A stretch of DNA of 5,606 bases from Syntrophomonadaceae bacterium (GTDB taxonomy: Bacteria; Bacillota; Syntrophomonadia; Syntrophomonadales; Syntrophomonadaceae). Below, one piece after another: positions 1 through 4,743 of the stretch. Every line of letters begins with the position of its first letter. Position 1 is the first letter of the stretch. Location: the NCBI GenBank assembly GCA_012522705.1, contig JAAYJY010000161.1, positions 1-5,606 on the forward strand. The letters run 5' to 3'. A model generated the notes under the pieces. The model did no database searches. It saw nothing but the letters and a program-made list of their open reading frames with translations, and had not been told where the DNA came from. A program made the position numbers and the translations under genes.

Positions 1-225
1 ATCAGGATACCGTTTTACGGTGCCATCTATGTCCCCGTCTACCGGGATTCCGAAGCCAGTTGGTTCCCGGAACAAAAATATGTCAGTGGTTTGGTGGAAT
101 ACGATGGGATACAGCAATATGTAAGCCACGGGTTGGGCACCAGCAGGATGTTCCCGCTGCGATTGTTCAATACTCCGGAGATCAATGCGATAACGCTGCG
201 GGGGCAGGGTAACCAAGCGTATTAA
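1..225 (+). CDS. Metallophosphoesterase (calcineurin-like phosphodiesterase), C-terminal fragment
   Basis: An open frame enters from the left edge and ends at TAA 223-225, leaving the last 74 residues. The segment reads like the C-terminal end of the YkuE/YaeI-type calcineurin-like phosphoesterases: PFYGAIYVPVY, then KYVSGL, then YVSHGLGTSR, and finally PLRLFNTPEINAITL. In that family these blocks directly follow the metal-binding GHTHGGQ motif, which would lie just outside the window. Members are metal-dependent phosphoesterases, often membrane-associated and acting on lipid or phosphodiester substrates; the substrate here cannot be told. The gene is on the strand opposite to all the others and converges on the TupA-like gene with only 5 bases between the stops, so it is probably not part of the same operon. 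The family is fairly sure from the C-terminal motifs; the catalytic residues cannot be checked. Confidence 0.82.
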   Translation: MRIPFYGAIYVPVYRDSEASWFPEQKYVSGLVEYDGIQQYVSHGLGTSRMFPLRLFNTPEINAITLRGQGNQAY

Positions 226-230
226 TATGA

Positions 231-1154
231 CTAGTGTGTACTATTGATTGGCAGCTCTATCCATGAACCTAGAAGAGCATCGTATGATTCTGGAATGAAT
301 TCTTCAAACCCACTGCCGGGATAAAACGTTAACTCGCCCAAATACAAGTGACCATTTGCTTCATAAAAATCTACTCTCAGGAAAATAAACTTCTTTGCTA
401 ATGTCTTGGCTATTTCTACCATCAGCTCAAATTTTCGGGGCTTGTCGATCCGGCCTCCGCTTCGCGGGTAATGCCGGATAAATGGCATCGGATTCCAATC
501 CATGTCATAAAAATCAACGTTCAAACCATTGGACGAGTATCTGTTCAAACAGACAAACAGGCATTTGGGCACCCCATTAAAACACATGAACTTGTAGTCT
601 TTTAATTCTTGGTCATTCTCGTTAGTCAACAATGCCTCGCAAATAATCCGGGGTTGTATGCTCTTATACGGCCATTCCCGTCCATGCCAATAATAATTCA
701 TTTTCAGCCATCTATTCAATTTCCGTTCTGATTCCTCAATGTCCAGCTTGTTTTTATCCTGACAAATTATGTTGGTACCTGAAGCATGGGTGCATTTCAG
801 AATAAACTGGTTGGGCAGTTCATCCCATTGTATTTCCTCGACTTTGTCATACACGGCAATCAAGGGAACCAGGTATTCGTCTCCAAGGGTTTGTTTATAA
901 TACTCACGCACTGCATATTTGTCTGAATAAATTATATACTCCGGTCGGCGATCATATAGTTTTAGCCACTGCAGTTTTTCATTGAAAGTTGTGGGATGTG
1001 ACAGGTTGAGTTTTCTTCCTATCTCGCATCTGTACATAATTTTCAAATATGATTCGTCCGACATCCAATCCAATAATCCGTAATCAGCTACATGCAATAC
1101 TATTTTGGCAGGATGTCTTATCGCGTTAAGAACTTTCCCCATTGGGCGTCCCAT
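231..1154 (-). CDS. TupA-like ATP-grasp protein (copy 1, complete)
   Basis: A 307-residue protein of the TupA-like ATP-grasp family, named after teichuronopeptide biosynthesis TupA of alkaliphilic Bacillus. Visible blocks are GRKLNL and FNEKLQWLK (residues 46-65), DKYAVREY (78-85), FILKCTHASGTNIIC (117-131, with a probable ATP-binding Lys120), YYWHGREW (154-161), PRIICE (168-173), KDYKF (185-189) and RVDFYEANGHLYLGELTFYPGSG (260-282), the usual metal-binding end of an ATP-grasp fold. No signal peptide or clear membrane helix is seen, so it is probably cytoplasmic. Family knowledge suggests ATP-dependent joining of an amino acid or similar group to a surface polymer precursor; the acceptor is unknown. 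ATG at 1154 is preferred over the in-frame ATG at 1142 because AGGGGA lies 5 bases upstream. It is about 64% identical (my hand alignment) to the copy at 4744-5606. It follows licD after a 224-bp gap that carries a promoter candidate. Confidence 0.88.
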   Translation of the reverse strand: MGRPMGKVLNAIRHPAKIVLHVADYGLLDWMSDESYLKIMYRCEIGRKLNLSHPTTFNEKLQWLKLYDRRPEYIIYSDKYAVREYYKQTLGDEYLVPLIAVYDKVEEIQWDELPNQFILKCTHASGTNIICQDKNKLDIEESERKLNRWLKMNYYWHGREWPYKSIQPRIICEALLTNENDQELKDYKFMCFNGVPKCLFVCLNRYSSNGLNVDFYDMDWNPMPFIRHYPRSGGRIDKPRKFELMVEIAKTLAKKFIFLRVDFYEANGHLYLGELTFYPGSGFEEFIPESYDALLGSWIELPINSTH

Positions 1155-1159
1155 ATTCT

Positions 1160-1165
1160 TCCCCT
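1160..1165 (-). promoter_or_regulatory. Ribosome binding site of TupA-like copy 1
   Basis: AGGGGA on the minus strand ends 5 bases before the ATG at 1154. It selects that start over the ATG four codons further in. Confidence 0.6.
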
Positions 1166-1184
1166 AATACCTTGGGACTTTCAA

Positions 1185-1203
1185 GACCACTGATAAAGTG
1201 GCC
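1185..1203 (-). other. Short hairpin in the leader of TupA-like copy 1
   Basis: Minus-strand GGCCACT-ttatc-AGTGGTC can form a 7-bp stem with one G-U pair and a 5-base loop, about 20 bases before the ribosome binding site. It has no T run after it, so it is more likely an mRNA leader structure or chance than a terminator. Confidence 0.3.
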
Positions 1204-1324
1204 TTTCAAGCGCGCGTGTGCTTTACCCCGACACGGCCGGTTATCCATCAATTGACGGCCAAAAACCGTGAACAAGTTCGTTTGAGGGCTTTGGATGCGG
1301 ATAGCTTCCTCCCTGTGCACTTTC

Positions 1325-1353
1325 AATTTACTGCTCGATTCTATTGATGTCAA
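1325..1353 (-). promoter_or_regulatory. Candidate sigma-A type promoter upstream of TupA-like copy 1
   Basis: On the minus strand a perfect TTGACA (1353-1348) is followed after exactly 17 bases by TAAATT (1330-1325), a 4-of-6 match to TATAAT. The pair sits in the only long gap inside the cluster and points at the TupA-like gene, so that gene may be transcribed separately from licD as well as by read-through. The -10 box is weak, and there is no experimental support. Confidence 0.45.
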
Positions 1354-1378
1354 TGAAAACCAGGCTGTCCCCACGTTA

Positions 1379-2092
1379 TTAGGTCGCGTAATAATTCTCC
1401 CGTTTGGGAGTCATATAGTCATCGCCGTAGAATAGTCTCAAATACTCATCCCAGCCCGTCGGCACCGGCAATTCCGTATCCTCAAAAGGCATCCGCACCG
1501 TATTATCGACAAGGTTCTTTTTGATTTTTAGGTTTATAAACCGGGCCGCGCCGTTGCTTATAAACCACTCGTCAGTTGGATCATCGTTGCCCCACGTGCT
1601 GACTCTCTTAAATGCGTTCAGTTTGGTTTTCTCGCTGAACAAACGCCCAGGCAGGGATAAAATAAAAACCAGCGCTTTGCGGGTCCGGGAGTAGGTATAC
1701 AGTCTGTAGTCTATAATCAGCAAGGGTATGAGCATTAGCAAAAACACCTGGAATTTATGCTTGATCGGGCTGGCTGGAATGGCATCCAAGGTAACGATCT
1801 CCATAATCAATTCGGGATGTTCCTTCGAACAGACGGTAGGAAACTTCCCTTTGTTTTCTAAATAATATCCCCGTTCCGTGAAATATTGGGGGCAGCATTT
1901 TTCAAAGGCGTCAAAGTCACGCCTGGGCATGATGAGGTCCATATCATCATCCCATTCTATGAATCCATGCTCCCGTACCGCCCCCAGCAATGTGCCCCGA
2001 TGCAGCATGTAGGAGATATCTTCCTTAACACAGATATCGTCCAGGATCTTGACCATTTCCAGTAATTCTTGTTGTTCCTTTTTATTTATCAC
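1379..2092 (-). CDS. licD: LicD-family phosphotransferase (phosphocholine-type transferase)
   Basis: A 237-residue protein of the LicD/fukutin-related nucleotidyltransferase fold. Diagnostic blocks are GTLLGAVREHGFIEWDDDMDL (residues 33-53, whose WDDDMD carries the metal-binding aspartates), LDAIPASP (102-109, the usual LDIFP-like block) and PFEDTELPVP followed by YLRLFYGDDYM (202-227) near the C-terminus. Known LicD enzymes move phosphocholine from CDP-choline onto a surface glycan such as teichoic acid or LPS; other family members transfer related phospho-alcohols, so the donor here is uncertain. A hydrophobic run at 115-128 may touch the membrane, but no classic helix or signal peptide is present. 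The start is GTG at 2092: GTGAGG lies 7 bases upstream and an in-frame TGA four codons upstream blocks extension. The gene follows the LicC-like gene by 63 bases, which supports a donor-making/donor-using pair. The licD symbol marks the family and does not prove choline use. Confidence 0.87.
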   Translation of the reverse strand: MINKKEQQELLEMVKILDDICVKEDISYMLHRGTLLGAVREHGFIEWDDDMDLIMPRRDFDAFEKCCPQYFTERGYYLENKGKFPTVCSKEHPELIMEIVTLDAIPASPIKHKFQVFLLMLIPLLIIDYRLYTYSRTRKALVFILSLPGRLFSEKTKLNAFKRVSTWGNDDPTDEWFISNGAARFINLKIKKNLVDNTVRMPFEDTELPVPTGWDEYLRLFYGDDYMTPKRENYYAT

Positions 2093-2098
2093 TTGCCA

Positions 2099-2113
2099 GC
2101 CTCACTCTCCCCC
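2099..2113 (-). promoter_or_regulatory. Ribosome binding site of licD-like gene
   Basis: Minus-strand GGGGGAGAGTGAGG precedes the GTG start. The GAGG part is 7 bases from the start, a normal spacing, and supports GTG over the in-frame ATG at codon 13. Confidence 0.5.
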
Positions 2114-2155
2114 GGAGTAACCCTCCATCCACGCAGCCCCAGCGCCAGACCGAAA

Positions 2156-2872
2156 TCAAATGAAAACTCTGTCCTGTGATATCTTTTTGGCCAAAACCAA
2201 GTCCCGCACGGTGTCCACTTCCGTCCAATCATAATCACAGATATCGATGTACTTGAGCACAAAATCATCGGTGAATATCATCTGCACCAACGCGTCCTCA
2301 TACCACTGGTCATATTGTCCGTTATCGACCATATCGTTCATGACGGTAAGAAATTTGCCCGCCGCTTCCCGGTCCAGCTTCACCACCCCGGCGTATTCGC
2401 CGTCGTAATTCTCCAGTTCTTTACTCATCACGACCACCTTGTCGCCGGTGGTGCTTACATTATAATCTCCGCTATTCTTAATAGAGCTGTCAAACAGCAC
2501 CAGTGCGCCCTCGGTCTTTTGACACAGAACATCCTTGACCAGCGCATCGGACATCACCACATCGCCGTTGATAATCGTTACATGGTCCCGCTCCAGGTAC
2601 TCCCGGGCAAACCATAAGGAGGCGATGGAATTGGTGACGGCGTAGAACGGGTTCACAATAAATGTGGCATTGGTGATAGTCTTTTCGATCATATGGTGCA
2701 TAAAGCCAGTCACCACCACTATTTCAGCGTCGTGATCATGTTTGGTGATCAGCTTGATCATCCTCTGGATTACAGTATCATTCTCGTTCAATCGATACAG
2801 CGTTTTAGGGTAGTTGACGGTTAGCGGCTGGAGCCGTGTCCCTTTACCTGCTGCCAAAAATATATATGTCAT
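2156..2872 (-). CDS. licC: LicC-like nucleotidyltransferase (CTP:phosphocholine cytidylyltransferase type)
   Basis: A 238-residue protein of the nucleotidyl transferase (sugar-phosphate NTP transferase) family. The nucleotide-binding signature LAAGKGTRLQPLT (residues 6-18) is followed by YPK (21-23), NSIASLWFA (81-89), INGDV with probable metal-binding Asp104 (101-105), GEYAGVVKL (158-166) and DWTEVDTVRDLVLA (215-228), whose EVD supplies the second typical acidic site. Length and the NSIASLW block fit LicC-type enzymes, which make CDP-choline from CTP and phosphocholine, better than the longer glucose-1-phosphate thymidylyl- or uridylyltransferases. The LicD-family gene next to it strengthens this reading. 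A CDP-activated relative such as phosphoethanolamine, aminoethylphosphonate or a sugar phosphate remains possible. The enzyme would be cytoplasmic. ATG at 2872 is chosen because a strong AAAGGGGGGG lies 5 bases upstream. It starts 16 bases after the DUF2284 gene, so the two are very likely co-transcribed. No choline kinase or choline transporter is in view. Confidence 0.84.
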   Translation of the reverse strand: MTYIFLAAGKGTRLQPLTVNYPKTLYRLNENDTVIQRMIKLITKHDHDAEIVVVTGFMHHMIEKTITNATFIVNPFYAVTNSIASLWFAREYLERDHVTIINGDVVMSDALVKDVLCQKTEGALVLFDSSIKNSGDYNVSTTGDKVVVMSKELENYDGEYAGVVKLDREAAGKFLTVMNDMVDNGQYDQWYEDALVQMIFTDDFVLKYIDICDYDWTEVDTVRDLVLAKKISQDRVFI

Positions 2873-2877
2873 TTGAT

Positions 2878-2887
2878 CCCCCCCTTT
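2878..2887 (-). promoter_or_regulatory. Ribosome binding site of licC-like gene, containing a G7 tract
   Basis: Minus-strand AAAGGGGGGG sits 5 bases upstream of the ATG at 2872, starting one base after the DUF2284 stop codon. Seven consecutive G (2884-2878) make a strong but homopolymeric Shine-Dalgarno sequence. Confidence 0.6.
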
Positions 2888-2888
2888 A

Positions 2889-3419
2889 TTACCATAAAAT
2901 GATTCCTATCCTGCTTATCATTTCCGTTACCGGAAACTGCAGGTCTATCCCGCACTTGGCCGCAGTGGTTATCACATTCACGCCGGTCGCCTCCAAGGGA
3001 ATCCGAGCCTGGTAAGGGTTGCGGCATTTATCCGGGGCACAATCATTTTTGCACAATTTACATGAACCCCCAATGAACGAGATCCGTACCGGATTGCCAT
3101 TCTTAAGAAGGAAGTCTTCGATTTCCAGCAGAGCCCTATGTAAAATCAGTGATGAGTCAGACCGGACCTTATCATAATCATCCTTAACCTCTAAGGTATG
3201 ATATACGAGGAGAGCCTTGTCGTATTCAGAAAAAACCCGCTTGTAATCAGCCTTGGGAATGCGCGGCGGGCAGGTCCATTTGGCATTGTAACGCCCGCAG
3301 TAAAAGCACAGCAGTTCGAAACGCTGTTCGAACTCGATGTCCTCGATATTAACTCTGGCCGTATACATATGCGGAAGCTTTTCCTTTACATAATCCTCCA
3401 CGATCGGATAATCAACCAT
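2889..3419 (-). CDS. DUF2284 family cysteine-rich, predicted metal-binding protein
   Basis: A 176-residue protein recognised as DUF2284, a family annotated as predicted metal-binding with no settled biochemical role. Using the ATG at 3419 as residue 1, it has two cysteine groups: Cys38, Cys41 and Cys50 (CFYCGRYNAKWTCPPR), and Cys120, Cys123, Cys127 and Cys132 (GSCKLCKNDC then DKCRNP), plus Cys156 in a C-terminal AAKCGI. This spacing could hold iron-sulfur clusters or zinc. LEATGVNV (142-149) is also typical of the family. No signal peptide or membrane helix is seen. The frame stays open upstream to a TTG at 3485, giving 198 residues, but that start has no ribosome binding site, whereas GGGGGGGGAG lies 11 bases before ATG 3419 (8 before an adjacent TTG at 3422). 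It sits 75 bases after capA and 16 before licC, inside the polymer cluster. Its job there is unknown. Confidence 0.8.
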   Translation of the reverse strand: MVDYPIVEDYVKEKLPHMYTARVNIEDIEFEQRFELLCFYCGRYNAKWTCPPRIPKADYKRVFSEYDKALLVYHTLEVKDDYDKVRSDSSLILHRALLEIEDFLLKNGNPVRISFIGGSCKLCKNDCAPDKCRNPYQARIPLEATGVNVITTAAKCGIDLQFPVTEMISRIGIILW

Positions 3420-3430
3420 CAACTGTATCG

Positions 3431-3440
3431 CTCCCCCCCC
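3431..3440 (-). promoter_or_regulatory. G8 tract acting as ribosome binding site of the DUF2284 gene
   Basis: Minus-strand GGGGGGGGAG lies 11 bases upstream of ATG 3419 and 8 bases upstream of the in-frame TTG at 3422. It is the only Shine-Dalgarno-like sequence in the 75-base gap after capA, so it argues for the short form of the protein. The run of eight G is a potential slippage site. Confidence 0.45.
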
Positions 3441-3494
3441 TGGGTAAATATATCGGAGACCGGCCCCCAAGTGATTGGCCACCAAGTAATTGAG

Positions 3495-4640
3495 TCATTT
3501 ATCCTGCTGGGCAAGATGCTTTTTCAAACCAGCCAATATCAGCTCCCGGTGGGCTTCACATTCGATATAGTTGCGCAGCCTTGTCAACGAGAGCGGGGAG
3601 TACATAAAAGAGGTCAGTCTATGACCGCTTAATTTGTTCATCACTCTGAACAGCAAACTATTACCCATAAATGCAGCCAAATACCCATTCAGTTTTTCAA
3701 GTGCCAAATCATCGTATTGCGACTGTACCAAAGCTTCATCCAGAATCTGTTCGGACCTTTGCCGAAACGAAGCCAGAATCTCGGCAGCGCTTGGATTGTC
3801 GGCCATCCTAACTACATTTCCCTGTTTGATCAGCGGCAGAAAACCAACCATCATTTCAGTAGCCGTGAACTCCACATCGATCAACAAGGCCGTCCGCGTA
3901 AACTCGTTTTCCTCATAATCGAACAGAAAGTTTCCTTGGCCATACACGATCATACTGCCTTTGTATTGCTCAAACGCCCCTATACAATGGCTGTGCTGAC
4001 ACAGGATCAAGTCAGCGCCCTTTTCCGCCAACTTCCTGCAAATCACCTGCAGATCGGGACTGGGATAACGGTACAACTCCCTGCCGCCATGGTAGAGCAC
4101 GATTACGTAATCACATCTCTTTTTCAGATCACTGACGTGGTCCAGGCTCTCGAGGGGATCAAAAGGATTGGCACCGGCGCCGTTAAACGCAGCGATGCTG
4201 AATTCATGTTCCGCACAGGCATAAAAACCAATGCGCAGACCATTCATTGCAAATATATAAGGCTCGGCGGCAGCCTGCAGGTCCGGGCCCGCTCCCACCC
4301 AATCTATACCGTTGTCCTGCAGCGTCTTTAGCGTGGAGAATAACCCATGCTCACCGTTATCAAGGCAATGATTGTTGGCCAGCGAGACCAGGTTGACTCC
4401 AATGGCCGCTATTCCCTTCACCGCACTGGCTGGTGAAAGCAGATTCGGACCATTCTTGAGTATAGGCGCTTCCTGATCGGCCAATGGCGCTTCCAGGTTA
4501 ACCACCCGGAAGTCAGCCTTGCTCAAATGGCCCAGCAGCACCTCGCCCAACAATACCTCCGCATCTCCCGAATTGAACAGGTGGGCATTGCTTGGGGTAG
4601 GTACCAGGTCGCCGCCGATAATCATTCGAATGCCAGCCAT
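3495..4640 (-). CDS. CapA-family protein (poly-gamma-glutamate synthesis type, metallophosphoesterase fold)
   Basis: A 381-residue protein of the bacterial capsule synthesis CapA family (PGA_cap), which has a calcineurin-like metallophosphoesterase fold. Metal- or active-site motifs run in the expected order: GGD (residues 9-11), NLEAPL (48-53), SLANNHCLDNG (86-96), LYHGGRE (182-188), CQHSHCIGAFEQYKG (214-228) and YGQGNFLFD (233-241). All metal-ligand motifs look intact. CapA in Bacillus takes part in making or exporting poly-gamma-glutamate, but its exact reaction is not settled and many CapA relatives occur in other surface-polymer loci. Unlike classic membrane-bound CapA, it begins almost directly at the GGD motif with no signal peptide or anchor helix, so it is probably cytoplasmic. 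After about residue 285 it carries a roughly 95-residue, mostly helical tail outside the core fold. ATG at 4640 is preceded by a modest GAGG about 10 bases upstream. The gene follows the upstream TupA-like gene by 103 bases and precedes DUF2284. Confidence 0.87.
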   Translation of the reverse strand: MAGIRMIIGGDLVPTPSNAHLFNSGDAEVLLGEVLLGHLSKADFRVVNLEAPLADQEAPILKNGPNLLSPASAVKGIAAIGVNLVSLANNHCLDNGEHGLFSTLKTLQDNGIDWVGAGPDLQAAAEPYIFAMNGLRIGFYACAEHEFSIAAFNGAGANPFDPLESLDHVSDLKKRCDYVIVLYHGGRELYRYPSPDLQVICRKLAEKGADLILCQHSHCIGAFEQYKGSMIVYGQGNFLFDYEENEFTRTALLIDVEFTATEMMVGFLPLIKQGNVVRMADNPSAAEILASFRQRSEQILDEALVQSQYDDLALEKLNGYLAAFMGNSLLFRVMNKLSGHRLTSFMYSPLSLTRLRNYIECEAHRELILAGLKKHLAQQDK

Positions 4641-4712
4641 ATAGAATCATCCTCACACATGTCAACCCAAACGCGTCTGTGCTCCAAGCAGTTATCCCAA
4701 TTGCACCGGTCT

Positions 4713-4742
4713 ATTCTATAGTGCGAATTCATGGTCATCCAA
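4713..4742 (-). promoter_or_regulatory. Weak promoter candidate between TupA-like copy 2 and capA
   Basis: In the 103-bp gap, minus-strand TTGGAT (4742-4737) is followed after 18 bases by TAGAAT (4718-4713), a 5-of-6 match to TATAAT. The -35 is poor and lies directly behind the stop codon of the upstream gene. It could give capA and the genes after it an extra transcription start, but chance is equally likely. No terminator hairpin is seen in this gap. Confidence 0.22.
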
Positions 4743-4743
4743 T

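Larger units (their letters stand above)
1155..1378 (-). other. 224-bp intergenic region between licD-like and TupA-like genes, possible structured leader
   Basis: No convincing gene is seen. A minus-strand frame starting GTG at 1374 stays open for 82 codons into the next gene, but it matches no family I know and has no good ribosome binding site. Reading the minus strand, the region starts just after the licD stop with GTGGGGACAGCCTGG, then holds a promoter-like pair at 1353-1325. It also has nested GC-rich inverted repeats (ACGG/CCGT and GGCCG/CGGCC, roughly 1221-1270) and a 7-bp hairpin with a 5-base loop (1185-1203), before the ribosome binding site of the TupA-like gene. The hairpin lacks a following T run, so it is not an obvious intrinsic terminator. 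A transcript from the promoter would have a leader of roughly 160 bases. No T-box or known riboswitch consensus was recognised. Confidence 0.5.

Noticed and set aside
1185..1203. Intrinsic terminator after licD
   Set aside because: The hairpin has no following T run and lies close to the TupA-like ribosome binding site.
1126..1374. 82-codon minus-strand frame starting GTG at 1374
   Set aside because: It overlaps the start of the TupA-like gene, has no good ribosome binding site and no recognisable motif; the region is better read as intergenic.
2315..2617. Plus-strand 100-codon frame opposite licC
   Set aside because: Antisense shadow of the clear LicC-like coding sequence.
3420..3485. Longer DUF2284 start (TTG at 3485, 198 residues)
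   Set aside because: There is no Shine-Dalgarno sequence before it, while a strong G-rich one precedes ATG 3419; the extra N-terminal residues also encode the G8 tract.
3198..4331. Plus-strand open frames of 94-204 codons opposite the DUF2284 and CapA genes
   Set aside because: They are antisense to well-supported minus-strand genes, match no family I recognise and are shadows of the coding strand's codon pattern.
4641..4670. TTGACA just upstream of the capA start as a -35 box
   Set aside because: At 17 bases spacing the -10 would fall on the ATG itself and the capA ribosome binding site lies inside the spacer, so it cannot serve capA sensibly.
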